From contig JANTQA010000023.1 of assembly GCA_027625915.1 (NCBI GenBank), positions 11,160,001-11,224,000 of the forward strand: a DNA stretch of 64,000 bases. Reading direction: 5' to 3'. Position 1 is the first letter of the stretch. Each line of letters starts with the position of its first letter. The translations under genes were made by a program, and so were the position numbers. This document shows, piece by piece, positions 23,181-36,473 of this stretch. The notes under the pieces were generated by a model. It did not search any database, had not been told where the DNA came from, and saw only the letters and a program-made list of their open reading frames with translations. Origin of the DNA: Anaeramoeba flamelloides (taxonomy: Eukaryota > Metamonada > Anaeramoebidae).

Positions 23181-23759
23181 AGAATATTAAAATATTTCCC
23201 AAAAAATGTATCTTTTTTTTGTTACATTACATCACTCAAAATCTCTCTTTTCTTATTGGATCTCTAGATAAATTGGTAATAAATTAAGTGTAATATTGAT
23301 AATAATCTAAGCACCTAATATTTGTATTTAAAATATGTTTATCAAAATATTTGCAATAAACCGGAAAAAAATTACACTTTTTAGAGACAAAAAAATTCAC
23401 AACCAATTTCAATAAAAAACTGGAAATTTACGAAAGGGTACAAATGATTTTTTAAAAAATAAAATACACTTATAGTTTTTCATTCTATAGGAAAATTTTT
23501 CGAGTTTAAACCTCTTCGGAAAACAATTTTACGATCAAAACAAATTGCAATTTTCACCCTAAAAAAATCTCTTACAATCAAGTCCCGAAATTTTAAAAGA
23601 TTTTATTTAAATAATATCACAATAACAAAAAAATTAGGATTATTTTCAACAATCAATAAATAATTAATAACAATTTTGGATATTAGAATGGTTTTATTAG
23701 GATTTGGTTTAATAAAGATATTTTAAAACATAATTGCTCCTCATTTTTTTGAAATGTTT

Positions 23760-23885
23760 TTTTTGGGAAATTGAAATAAAAAAATATCATTTATTAATTG
23801 GAAAATGACAGTAAAATAATTTTCCTTCAATAACAACATACTTTAATTATAGACAAATATATGGTGAAACTATCCCCTTGCGTAA
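23760..23885 (+). repeat. Partial family C end joined to partial family B
   Basis: GGAAATTGAAATAAAAAAAT and TTATTAATTGGAAAATGACA are the right end of family C. AATAACAACATACTTTAATT, TAGACAAATATATGGTGA and CCCC follow and match the family B core. The same two families also abut at 3050-3453. Confidence 0.5.
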
Positions 23886-24159
23886 AGCAAATAAATTACA
23901 AAAAAAAAAAAAAAACTAAAGATAATAAAAGAGAAAAATAAGAAAAAGTAGAAAATCTTGTATGTTTTTTTTTTGATAATTACCTTTATTGGGTTTAAAT
24001 AATTGTAAAATAAAAAGTTTATAAATGTTAAATTTTGTATTTTTAGTTTTTTAATTTTACTAATAAAAATAGATTGCTTATAAGTAAAAAAAAAAAAAAA
24101 ATAATAAAAAAATAAAAAATAACTTTCGGAAGGAATAAAATGGTTTGCTATTTAATGTT

Positions 24160-24468
24160 TTAAATTTCTTTGAGTAATTCAAGTAATAATGATGTACTTA
24201 ATGATAAATTTTGACCAAATTTATATTGAAAATCTGATTCATTTTTCTTTTTAATTAATTGTTCAATTGAAATAGTTTTTTCATAAATTGGATTTGGTTG
24301 TTTATTTGTATGTAAACTTAATTCAAATTCTTCTTCGTTTTCAGATCTTGTAAGAAGGAAATAAACTTCATTTTTCCTATTTTTGTTTATTTAATATTAA
24401 TAAGATGAAAATAAAAAAATAAATTGATAAATAAATAATAGAAATTAATAAATGAATAAATAAATATA

Positions 24469-24508
<40 letters not shown>

Positions 24509-24523
24509 AGAAATAAGTAAAAG

Positions 24524-24554
<31 letters not shown>

Positions 24555-27500
24555 TAAAATAAAAAATAAAAAATAAAATAAAAAATAATAAAAAAAAATA
24601 ACTTACTGAACATCTTCAAATTCAAATTTTGTAATTATTCCACGTTTTTCGAAATCAAAGAAATCTAATTTAATTACTGCCGCCTTGTCCTTTTCTTTTC
24701 GTTTTTTATTATCCTTGGGTTTTAATTTCTCTCTTTCACTTTCTAAAAAGCTATCTTGATACCCGATGAAAGTTTTTAACTGCTCTGATAAATAGGTTTT
24801 ATATTTTTTCAAATTTTTCTTAACTGAAGATAAAATTTGAATAGCGAGTGTAACTTGCTGCTGGATAACTGTTTGGTTTTCAAAGTACAAAGAAACGTCT
24901 TTTCTAAACTTGGTATAATTTTTTTTTTTGGAGATCTTGCAGTCTCTATACAATCTAGTTAAGTTGCCAATGATCTTTCTTGCTCTGCGAATCTTCTTTT
25001 CTGGGAAGTCATCGTATTCTGTTTCTTGTTGGTGCAATTGCCTTTCAAACAGCTTTAAGGAATGTATTAGGTTCCCATGTCTGAGCTTCTCTTTGGATGT
25101 GGTTTTTTTAAAGTCTTCAAATAGGGATACCATCATAAAGATTGTTTCGTTATAAATTTTTTTCGTTTCGTTTGTATTTAATTTGGAATGCAAATTTAAG
25201 GACTCAAGCATATTTAGCTCGATTTCGTAATCCTCTTCCTTCGACAACTGCTGGGGCACATTGCCCAGGCTATCCATCGTTTCAATCAATGGATCATCTT
25301 GCCTTGATGTGATTCTGGACAGGTATTGGTTTAAGATCGATTGCACAAAGTACATTTCATTCATTTTGATTTTTATCTCTAAATCCTTCTTCGACAAAAA
25401 CAAATATTTGTCTAATTCTTCATCAAATTGCAAATCTTGCACTTTACAGAGCTCCAATAAAAATCGGATCAACTTTTTCCTCGTCCGTGAAATATATTTT
25501 TTTGGTACAAACTGGAAAAACTTTTGCTTTTTCCCAAAGGTCGACATGTTGCTTAAATTTTGAAGAAATTTGCCCAAGACCAAAATATTTTTTTTCAAAA
25601 TGCCCATTTTGGAATTGCTTTTGGCAAAAGGATCATCAATAATTTCTTCGACTTCAGAGTCAGAGTCAGATCCAGAGGATGACGAAGAGGATGACGAAGA
25701 GGATGACGACGAAAATGCCTTTCTTTGCCTTTCTTCTTCTTCTTCTTTTTCAATTTTTTTTTTCATTTCTTCTTCCTTTTCCTTTTCCTTTTCCTTTTCC
25801 TTTTCTTTTTCAATTTTTTTTTTCATTTCTTCTTCCTCTTTTTCTTTCTCGATCACTTTCTGATCTTGGGGCTGATCCTTGTTTTCCTCTTTTAATTTGC
25901 TTTCCTCTTCCAATTGCTTTTCCTTTTCAATTTCCTTCTCTTTTTCTCTTTCCTTTTCTTTTTCTTCTTCCACTTTGTCTAATTGCAATTGCCTTTCTCT
26001 TTCGAGTTTCTTTTCTATTTTTAATTTCTTTTTCAATTCTCTCTTCTTTCTCCTCTCCCTTTTAGCCACCTTTTTTAAAAATTTGGGGTTCAATAATCCA
26101 TAGGACATGGGTGTAATTAAAGCTGGGTTTAGGAATCTTAGAAAGAAAAAGCCACCAATTAAGGATGCTAGGCTTGTTGCTTTTGACTTTGGATAATATT
26201 CTAAAGTCAATTTTTTAATTTTTTTACAAATTAACCGAATTCCCAATGGAACGGCTTCTGGCTTTGTAATAATGTACTCAATTAAATTATCAAACATTTC
26301 TAGCATTTTATTTGTTCTTTCCTTAAGAATTTTACGTACTTTTTTATCTTCATATGCTGTGTTATCACTAACTCTTGCGTTTTCCTTTTCCGGGTATATC
26401 TCTTTATAAACATGAACCGGGTTTAAACTAATATCAAGATCCTTTTCCTGCGCTATTTGGCTAATGGGATATGCTAAAATGTTTTTTAAATATTCTTGCC
26501 CAGATTGCCTCTTTGTATAGTTATGTAATAATTTTGTTATATTGGTATTTGCCCTCATTAAGGTCGTTTCATCAGTGGAATCTTTATATTCATATAGTAA
26601 AGCAATCTATTTGTAATTTTCCAGTTGTTTTTTGATAAGAATTTTAATATTTTTTTCAAATAAAAAAAAAGAGTCATTAAGAAAATAATGTTTTTAAAAA
26701 ATTAATTTTTTTTTTATCAAATTATCAATGATTATTTTTTTGCTTTTTTTTAATTCTAATTAAAGTCAGTAAATCAGAGAAACATTTAATCAAATTTGTT
26801 AATAAAAAAAAAAAAAAAAATAATTAATTTGAGGAAAATATATTTATTTTTTGAAAAATTGTGATTAAAGTTATTGTTTTAATTTTGGAAATTCCTTTGT
26901 TAGATTTTATTATTAAAAGGAATAAATATTAAAAATACACTTAATTTATTTTTCTAATATTGAATTTAATAACTTCTATTCTTCTTGTAAAATTTTGAAT
27001 TAAAAGGAAAATATTTGATTAAAAAAGGTGGCATAAAAATTTTGGAAAAGCGATTTTTCATTTTCGTTATTTTTATTTTTTGTAATTATTCTGAGAAAAT
27101 TTATAAATTTTTTTTTTTTTGAAAAATTATTTTTTGGAAAATCTTTGAGAATATATTTAATTGGTTTTCCTCAAAATATTTTAATTTAATTCTCAATTCT
27201 GAATGATTTGATTTTTTTTTTTATTTCCAAATTCTTCATTTTTTCTTTTCAAAATTTTATTCCTTTGCTTTTTTTTTTTTTTTTTTTTGTTGGTTAATTG
27301 AGTTACTTTTGAGAAAAAGTTTCTAACAAAAGTAAATAGCTTAAAATGTTAGAGTTCTTTTTGGATCTAATCATTATTGTAATAAAATTGTACATTTGAA
27401 TCATTTGTCTGAAAGATAAAAAAGTAATTCTGGAATAATTTTTTTCAAGTTCAAGGATCTTAATTATTTGTAATTTTTGAAATTCAAAATTTCACATATT

Positions 27501-30500
27501 TCCAATAGAAAACTAAAAAAAAGGTAAACTATTATTTTTATTAACAATTTAGTTAATTCTTGAAAATGGTAAACACTATTTTTAGTTTTATGTTGGAAAT
27601 CATTGATTTTAAAAAAAAAATATTTTCATTTTGTGAGTTTTTTTAATTATAAATATTTCAATTCTAATCCCAACAAATAAAATTAATTGCAGGTATAGAT
27701 GATTAAATAAATTGAAATTTGATTGAAGTTTACTAAAGTTTATCTAATTAAATTGAGATCTATTACGCAAAATTTTTTTATTTTTTAAAGTTTTTAAAAA
27801 AAGTTCTTTTCTAATTTTCAGTTCATTAACAAAAAATGGCAAAAAAATTTTTCAAATTTGAAAAATCTTTTTTTGGTCTTATTCACAAGAACTGTTAGAA
27901 CAGTTCAAATCATATTTGTCATCAAAAAATCGATGATGAATTTTTAGGATAAAATTAACTAACTCCCAAGTATCCTTTTAGAAAATTTTATTTTGAAAAA
28001 ATCGAATTTCATATTAAAATAAAAACACAGTTTCTGAGTAAAATTTTTAAATTGTTTGAAAATTTTAATGGTTAAAACTATTCGTATTAAAATAAATCAA
28101 GATAATATTTTTTCAATCTTTCCCAATAAAACGATTTTTTTGTTTATCCAAAAGAATTGTCTCAAAATTGAAAAAAAATCTATAAATTAATAATTCCGGA
28201 TAACAAAGACTTGGTATTGTATAACAATAATGAAAATGGTAATAAACAAGGGTTTTAAAATTTATAATATGAGAAATAAAATGAATTTAATTGTTTTCAA
28301 TCTCAGAAAAAATGGAAAATTAAAATTGATCTCATAAAAAAAATATTCTTTTTTGGGTATCTGAGTTGTTCATAATTTTTTGACACTTGAATTATCAACA
28401 AAATTCCTATGTATGGAATTTCACCAATAACATATTTTAATATTTTGCCCTGTTGTTGTGAAAGACTGATCCCTTAATGGAAATTATTTCCGTTTTAATA
28501 TTTAAACGGAAGTAATCTTCTTGATTATTCTTTATTTTACATTAAATTTAATTTTACAATTATAATTTTTCAAGAAAATCAATCTATCAGTAAAATCTTG
28601 ATTGTAAATCTTAAAATCGAATAATATTATTTAAATTTTAGAATATAATGCACTTGATAGCTAATAATTGTTGTGATTTTTTGTAATTTCTGTGATTTTT
28701 GTAATTTATGCACCTATTGTTATTTCTATTATTATTGTTTTCTCTTATTAAAAAATCCTGTTTAAAACGTATGTCTCTCACTTTTTTAAAATGGCTTGAG
28801 GGATAAACAGGAAATGAAAAAATGTTTATGTATTTTGGATATAGTTAGTGATTAGAAAGTTGACTAATTGATCTGAAAATTAAAGATATCATGTTAAGCG
28901 GAGTAGCCTCTATAAAGTCAAAAATTTTCACTTTTTAATATTTTGAAAGAAGATTAGAAAACAACATTTTTTACTTTGGGTGTGATTAGTTGCTTTTTAG
29001 TATTTAAAGTACCTGTTGAAAAACAATTTATTAGATTTTTTTTCCAACATAAAATAAAATGACACAATAGAATGGCAAGTTGATTTAGTTAATCTACTTT
29101 GAAGAATGTTAAATGGTTTAACTTTTGTTCTTATCTCAACATTCTATTGTGGCATTTTATTTTATGTTGGAAAAAAAATCTAATAAATTGTTTTTATACA
29201 AAGTACTTTAAATACTCAAATTCAAACAAAACCACAACTAAATAAACAAGACATTTTTCAGATTCAATTATAAATTAAAAAAAAAGTTAAAATGTTGACT
29301 TCTGGTATAAGACTCTTATTTTTATTGAACTTACTCACAAAATTAAAAGGGACTTTATGAATTTAGATCATAAAAAAAATAAAACGAAATGGTAAACAAT
29401 CTTAAGATCTATTCATTTTATATTAAACCTTTTTGTGAAATATTTTGAATTTATTTCTTGACGGTTTTTAAAAAAATGATTCTGCCTAGCGATTGTTTTA
29501 ATTAAAGAGAATTAAAAATATAGAATATGGATTTAATGATTTCTATTATCCTGGGTATTTGTATTATTAGTAAATATAAAAATATAATAAGTTGGTATTC
29601 AAGGATTATTCGTAAATTTTAAAGTATTGTTGATGTAAATGTTCAATCAACCCACCAATCAGGTATAAAATCACAAGAAAAATATCTTTTGATCTGATCA
29701 CTGGTTCAATTTCTTTCTTTTGATTCATTTTTCAACATTGATTGTTTTTTTGAAGGATCTTTGTATGATCAAATTATTATTTTTCTAATTCTAAAATATA
29801 TGTTAAAATTACTTAAAAAGTTCTAAAGTAAGAAATTCAAATTAATTTTTAACACTGATATGAAGATCAATATCATGATTTGCAATTTAATCTTATCAAA
29901 TAGAATCTCACAATTCCAAATAATTACACATTTTACTAAAATTGATTAGGAATTGAAATAAAAATGACAAATTAATCTTGTACTTGGAAATGAATAATAA
30001 TTATGAATTCAAAGTATTTTTTAAAATGCATAAAATAACAAATTTTAAAGATTGGAAAGGTAAGTGAAATAGTTTTATTTTTTTTGATTTTATTGTTTTG
30101 ATATATTTTGCCAAATTGATTAGTTGAAGTTGAGTAAATATTGTAAAAAAGTGTTTAAATAAATACTAGTTTAATACTTGTAAAATAAGGATATATTTGT
30201 ATTTAATAAAATTCAAAAGAATTATCAAGAAAATATTATGGCACTTTTGTAAGATAAAAACAAAAGGTGGCTTATTATTTAATTAATAATAAGTTACTAA
30301 AACATTTCAAGTAAGGTAAAAAAAAAAAAAATTTATTTTCAAAAAATTTGTTTAATTATATTAAAATAGTATTATCAAATAAAATGAAATGCTTTTTAAA
30401 AGCTTGACACTATTAAAGAGAAAAACTTATATCTAAGAACTGCTAATAAAACCCCAAATTCTCTTTTGTAAAGTAGAATTTTGAAAAAATCATAATTATT

Positions 30501-32757
30501 ATAAAAATTATTTTTTGAGATCCCTAGAATATTTAGATTTACAGAATATTTTCCGATCTGGTTATAATCAAATAATTATTAAGTATTATATAAATATAAT
30601 CTGAAAATACAAAGTGAAAGGGTTTAAGTTTTAGATCTCAAAAAAATAATTTCCATAAAAAAATTAAATAAATTTCTTCAAATTTAATTTTTTTTTTTAA
30701 GAATATTTTCTATGAAATTTTAATTGTTGATATTAATAAAATTAAAGTTTTAGATTTTTTTTTTTCTTTTTAAATTTTTTGGGGAATCTAGAACTGAAGA
30801 GCACCAATATAATTTTTAATAAACTATCACGTGGTTCAATTTCAGTGGTTGTTATGGTGTTGCTACTGCCTTAAGAAATTTGCAAACAAAAATTGAAAAA
30901 TTCTCCTTTTTGAGATGATTTTAATCAAATTTCTGTTTCTCAATTTAAAATTTTTTCTTATTCGTCAAAAAATTTAGGAATTTCCTCAAAAAAATAAAAT
31001 AATAAATGGAAAAAGATCATTTCAAAAGGGGGTTTTGTGATTTTATTCAATTTTTTTGTTTTTTCATAATTGTATTGAAACACTTGTAACCCCAAGTTAT
31101 GCCATGCTAAATATTGTCATGACTAAAACAAAATCAAATTTCTGGACTATTAATGGTCAAAATAATCTGGATTGGTCTGGTATAGAAAAAATAAATGGTA
31201 TTTGAAAAAATAAATCTTTAAAGGGAAGGTTGAAATGATTTGATTTTGGTTTTGTGAACATCTGTTCATTTGATTATAATTTTTCTTTTTTTTTAAAATT
31301 TTTAACAAGTTTTAATCATGATCGCAGGTCAACAAAAAAACCAAAAATTGAAATAAGCCATTAAGCTAATCTTGACAAATTTTCCATTTTCTGTATTGTT
31401 CTGGGTATTGACTATTCTTTTTTTCCTATTTTTCTTATTGCGTTTTTTTTTTTGATCTTTAGTTTTATTTGAATTCAAAAAATTATGAGCAATTAAGTGC
31501 CTCGACTATTCTTTTTTTTGAAAATTTATGATTGTTCTTCATGTTTTTGAGACGCAATAATTTTCTTTGTTTAACAAGTATATTAATAATACTTTGAGTT
31601 GAATCTGAAGAATATTTAGCACTTCTTTAGTTTGTGTGATTTGTATAAATGAACAGAGTTAAAAAAACAATTTTGAGAAACTAAACAACGACAATTAATT
31701 GAACATAGTTTTCCATTTAACTAGCTTTTTTTTTTTTCTTTAAAGAGTTCAAAGTATTTTTTTAATTCTTCTTCATTCTACTGATCAAAAGAAAGATAAT
31801 GAACACTTGTTTACACAGTTACCTTTGTCTTGTTATAAAGTTCTTGTCAAAATTAGTAAATTCAACAATTTTTAAGTTTTAATCAGAGCAAGCGAAAATT
31901 TTTTCACTTGAATGATTTGAATCAAATTGTGGTCACTCAAAAAAATAATAAAAAAAAAAAAAACAAAAAAGTATATCTTACATCAACAACTCCCATAATA
32001 AGCTTTTCTTCTGCTTGATCCTCGTTTCCAGAAAAAATTGAAAATAATAAGAGGTGTATTATCTTTTCGGCTTCGACAGACTTTAAATATTTAAGCAAAG
32101 TTCCAAAATATTTTGGATCTTGTAAGATTAAATAAATCATCCCAGTGTAGCGTCTCTAAAAATTGGTTATTTTCAAAAAAGAGAAATAATTTCATTGTTT
32201 AGCAATTATTTGTTAGATTTGGAATAGGCGTTTTTTTTTGAAAATGTTTATCAAAAAAAAAATAAATAAAAAAAGGAAAAAAAAAATTTGCTTGTTTTTT
32301 AAAAAAGAAAAAACACAAAGACTTTTTTTTTTTGTAAAAAGAGAAAAGGTCAAAAAAAATTAAAGAAGAAAATTCGATAAAAGAAAAAAAAAAAAAAGTG
32401 ATTTTTTACAATAACAAATTTTTTGTCAATCTCAAAGATCATTTGTAATTCTTTTTGTTGTTTTTCTTTAAGTTCTTCTGAATTGCTAGATTTCTTTTCC
32501 TTGGCAATTGAAATTAGTCTTTTTGAAAGAGTAATAACCTTGTCAATAATTTCCTTGTTTTCGTTTGTAATTGTATCGATCTGGTGTTTCAATTTCAAAA
32601 GGGTACGGAGCGAGGCCAAATATGGATCATAATCAGGTAAACTCGACTTTGGTGGTGGATGTTTTGCTTGCTTACGTTGTAAAAAATCCATGAACTGTGG
32701 TTTTTCTTGTTCAGGTGGAAGTATAAATCCTGTGTTTATCACTTTAAAAACATCCAT
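24160..32757 (-). CDS. IQGAP-related Ras GTPase-activating protein, 912 residues
   Basis: Four exons, in transcript order: complement 32410-32757, 31982-32155, 24607-26606, 24160-24376. All phases agree. Residues 1-116 form a Pro-rich then helical head. A RasGAP fold starts around residue 120: GMIYLILQDPKYFGTLLKYL, then LLLFSIFSGNEDQAEEKL. LMRANTNITKLL has an Arg where active RasGAPs place the arginine finger (FRATTLAST in p120GAP); IQGAPs have Thr there. GQEYLKNIL and the helix FFFLRFLNPALITP (FLR motif) follow. A Lys/Glu/Ser-rich insert of about 150 residues then interrupts the domain before ILVLGKFLQNLSN. The C-terminal part, including exon 4, resembles the RasGAP C-terminal region of IQGAPs. 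There is no calponin domain or IQ motif, as in the short IQGAP-related proteins of Dictyostelium that act in cytokinesis and the actin cortex. Role and Ras specificity are inferred. Confidence 0.87.
24420..24515. repeat. (TAAA)n microsatellite in the last RasGAP intron
   Basis: About ten perfect tandem AAAT units at 24468-24508, with imperfect units on the left. They lie in the 230 bp intron between exons 3 and 4. Confidence 0.85.
28415..28485 (+). repeat. Partial dispersed repeat family B
   Basis: CACCAATAACATATTTTAAT, then GAC-GATCCCTTAATGG, aligns weakly with the family B 3' half. The assignment is tentative. Confidence 0.4.
28997..29217. repeat. Fold-back element, ~75 bp arms, in the RasGAP intron
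   Basis: AACAATTTATTAGATTTTTT, TTCCAACATAAAATAAAATG and ACACAATAGAATG are mirrored by CATTCTATTGTGGCATTTTA, TTTTATGTTGGAAAAAAAAT and CTAATAAATTGTT. The arms stay near-perfect over about 75 bp around a 60 bp loop. The high arm identity suggests recent formation or pairing constraint. Confidence 0.8.
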
Positions 32758-33311
32758 TTTGATGGAAAAAAAAAAAAAAAAAAAAAAAAACAACAAAAAC
32801 AAATTTTCTTGAAAAAATGTTTGCAAAATAGTTCTCTTTGGGATTAAAAATTTGAATTGATTTTTTGATGATTAAAAATCAGACTTCTCTTACTTTTTGT
32901 TTGTAGTCCAACTATTTTCAAGGGCTTAATTCACCCAATTAAATTTGCTTTATTTTCTTTCAATGAAAAACTTTTTCCAATAAAAACCAGACACAAATTT
33001 GTTTTAATCGTCTGTGAGTTTTAAAAATTCGACAGCATTGGTGAAATTATTTTAATTGGAGAACATAATATTTAGTTTGGTTTAACTTTTTGGAATTTTT
33101 TCAAAAGACAAGTTAATGTTTTTTTTTTAATAAAAGTTTTTCATTGTTTTTGCAAAAGGGAAAAAACTTTAATTACTTTTTCTTTATAATTTCTCTTTTT
33201 TTTTTTATAATTTAAACAAAAGACCATTGATAATGGTTATTTACTTTACAATTTTGATTGGTTTATATCAGAAAATATTACTTGATTAAATAAAGATATT
33301 ATAATTAATAT

Positions 33312-33571
33312 TACTATTATTTTCCAATTAAAAAATGAAAATTTTTAGTTCACATTTTAAAATATTTTACTGTTTATAAGTTAAAGAAAAATCCAAAGTT
33401 CTTGACAACAACACTGTTTCGAAATGATGTTTTTAGACAATAATATAAACTTCCTTAGTTTCCTCAAAGACAAAATTTTTACTCTTCTAATTTGATTGCA
33501 GTAGTTTAAAATAATATTTATTTTGGAAATTGAAATAAAAATTTACATTTATTAATTGGAAAAAAGCAGTA
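33312..33571 (+). mobile_element. Family C non-autonomous TIR element, copy 2
   Basis: 260 bp from TACTATTATTTTCCAATTAA to TTAATTGGAAAAAAGCAGTA, with TA at each end and inverted termini of about 40 bp. The interior blocks CAAAGTTCTTGACAAC, TTTTTAGACAATAATATAAA and GACAAAATTTTTACTCT recur in copies 1 and 3. Confidence 0.78.
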
Positions 33572-34423
33572 TTTAGAAAATGAAATAAAAAAACAATTAC
33601 AAAACTTATCTGGAAAATCTAGTCGTGAGTTTCTTGAGATGTAAACAGAAATTAACGATTTACACATTCACAAGTCATTAAGGTAATTCGAATTGAAAAA
33701 TTAAGGGTGTTTGTTCCAAGTGATTTCTTAGTTTCAATTAGAAACTTAATTATTTCAAATTATTTAAGACACTGTTATCAAGGTAAATAGTCAATACATA
33801 CCCTTGTCTACAAACATTTATTGTCAAATGAATTATTTTTAAATTCATTTAACATTTTTTTCTGAGGTTAAATTATGAGAGGATACAATAAAAGGAGAGT
33901 GTGATTAAAATGATTAAAGAGTGTGTTTTCTTGAATTTAATTTAAAAAAGTAGATAAAGGTTAGATTAAAGAGAAAATTTTTCAAAAAAGATAGAAGTTT
34001 AATACTGATATTAAAGTGAATACGATAAAGGGTGCTCAAAGACCTTGGCCCATGTTTCAAAAAAAAATTAGTGCTTTGATTTTTTTTTTCTTGATCCAAT
34101 GTAACATCCAATTGACTAACCAAATAGTATACACAAGTTCAAATCTATTTTGAAGGTAAACTACTTGATTTTTTAAGTAAAATTTAAATGATGAATGTGA
34201 TTCATTGAAATTTTTTAGGTTATATTTGATGATTTTTTTGAAATTTATCATTTTCATTCTGCTCAAAATTACTAAAAATTTACTCAATTTTTTGAGATAA
34301 ATTTTACAATTTGATGCTTTATTTTTCGAATTTATTTTTAAATAATTGAACTTTAAGAAACCAATACCATATTTAATTAGGGCTTATTGTGGGTTTCTTT
34401 CATCAGCTGATGTATAAATCTTT

Positions 34424-34870
34424 TATAACTGTTGAGAGAAAAATGTTGGACAGCAATTTTAATTGGGAACATTAACGAAAATGATTTTTAATTTCTATCG
34501 TTTGTGAAATAGCTAAAGAAAATAACAATAATCGACTTATTAGAATATCCATTAATTTCCATCTACTTTTTCAAAACCTTATCTCTTATAATATAAAGCA
34601 AGTTTAAAAATTACCATTTTCAGAATTAATAGTAAACTTTACTAAAACTTGGATTTTTGTTAAAATAGCATGATCTACTTTAGTTATCAACCACTCAAAT
34701 GAGTATTCTACACAAACTACAGATAAATGAACTTGTAACACCTTTAAACCTGGATTTATATAAAATTCACCTAAGTTATCAATAGGATTTAATTTTCAAT
34801 TTTACTAATGTTCCCAATTAAAAATGCTGTCCAACCATTTTTCTGTGTCCAACATTTTTCTCTCAACAGT
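34424..34870. mobile_element. Non-autonomous TIR element, ~447 bp
   Basis: The left terminus CTGTTGAGAGAAAAATGTTG continues GACAGCAATTTTAATTGGGA. The right terminus is its complement, AATTAAAAATGCTGTCCAAC plus CAACATTTTTCTCTCAACAG. Extra bases in the right arm make a small internal duplication of the GTTGGACA segment. The interior has no frame. No second copy was noticed here. Confidence 0.72.
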
Positions 34871-36473
34871 AACAAAAAACACGCTTTTTTATTTTGATAC
34901 ACATATTAAACTTTTCTCCTAGCTTTATTTTAACAACAGTATACACAAAATCGGTCCAGATGTGTTACATATAGAAATGTATACCAACACAAGAAATGGG
35001 GTTCAAAGAATTTTAAATCTATTACTAAGTAACTATTCAAAATAAAAAAAGAATAAAAATAAAATTAAGTGAAAATTAATTGAAATTTTTTATTCAAATA
35101 TAAATAATTAATCTTCATTTCTTTACAAACAAAAATATTTAAGACTGTGAAATTGCAATAAAAGTTTGGAAATTTTAACTGATTGTCCTTTTTGGGATTA
35201 TTATGCTCAAGCTTTGAATAAATCATTATATAAGGTCAAGTGTTAAAAAACTCTGTAAATTATTTGTTCTTCAAAATGTTCTTAGTCCTATATTGTTTGA
35301 TAAGAAAAAGTTTGAAGATTTTTGAAAATGGAAATTGAACTAAAAATTTTTTGATATTTATTTGAATTTATCAGTAGTAATCATCTTCTGAAAAAAAATT
35401 CATGTAAAGGAAAGATCTCTTTTTTTTCTATCGAATCTGTGAAATTTCAAAGTGGTTAAAATGTCAACTAATTTTTTTTTTTTCAATTTTACAATATTGG
35501 TTTCATTGAGGAATTATTCGACTCACCGAAAATAGAGGTGACAGATCAAAAAAAAAAAAACAAACAAGGAAATACAAATCATTTATTAAAATCTAATTCT
35601 TGTAAAATTCTCTTTGCAAATAGAAAAATGAAAACGAAAAGGAAAATGAAATTATTTTCCCATGTAGAATTCAAGTCTCATTATTAGAAAACCTATACAT
35701 ATTTTTGGAAGTTTGTTTGATTAAATTAAAAAAATTAATCAAACACAAAATTCATTTGATTGTTTAACTTATTTTTTGTTTAAAAGTTCTAAGAGTACAA
35801 CCAACTAAATAGTAGAATAACTCTCAAATTTAAATAATTCATCTTTGCAAAATGGATTTAGTTCATAATTTTACTTTTTTTGGGTAATTAAAACAATTTT
35901 TTTCCAATTTTGTTTATATTTTGAATCATAAAGGTTAGTAATGTGCCTAACAACTGTTAGTTTCTAAAACAGAGTTTAAATTGTTCATTTACAAATTGAA
36001 TCATTGGTAAAAAATTAAAAACAAAAAATGTTTTTAATTTAAAAATTTGAAAAGAAATTGTAAAAATTTTAATCAAACCTTCAATGTTTTTATCAATAAG
36101 TTCCAAAAAAAACAAAAGAAGAAAAATTAAATAATATCTTTTTCAAAAAAATTATTTAAAAGTTAATTGTAATCAAAAAAGAAGGAAGAAAATTAATTTT
36201 GTTTTTACACCTATCAAATAGGACACGAGTATCTAAGAAAATTCGCCATGACAGAGTCAATATTTAGGATTAAAAAGGTTTCATTATGTTACCATCATGA
36301 AATAAAATCAATCATAAGGATTACTAAATGTTCGTAAACAGAACAACAATTCAAAGGGGAAAGTTTCACACAACCGATAAATAATTGAAGAAAAACCAAA
36401 TCATTTGTTTGCAAAAACAATTTTTACTGATAAATCCAACAATTTTTATTCCACAAATAATTTTGTAATCTTG

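Larger units (their letters stand above)
21325..24159. other. Intergenic region with a MITE cluster
   Basis: No gene is supported; short frames here are produced by the palindromes. Three good MITE copies lie within 1.25 kb, plus partial family C and B remnants near 23760-23885. Confidence 0.6.
26607..31981 (-). other. Giant intron 2 of the RasGAP gene (~5.4 kb)
   Basis: The donor GTAAGA and acceptor AAATAG bound an intron that interrupts the RasGAP domain at VVD/IALLYEYK. No internal gene is supported on either strand. It carries a partial family B repeat near 28415-28485 and the fold-back element at 28997-29217. Confidence 0.75.
32758..36473. other. Divergent intergenic region, RasGAP to bZIP
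   Basis: It should hold the promoters of both flanking genes, but no core element could be singled out in this composition. Contents recognised: family C copy 2 (33312-33571) and a separate TIR element (34424-34870). Short frames at 33914-34287 are not supported as genes. Confidence 0.5.

Noticed and set aside
25570-26103. Plus-strand Phe/Ser/Pro-rich frames opposite the RasGAP gene
   Set aside because: They are antisense images of the Lys/Glu/Ser insert of the RasGAP coding sequence.
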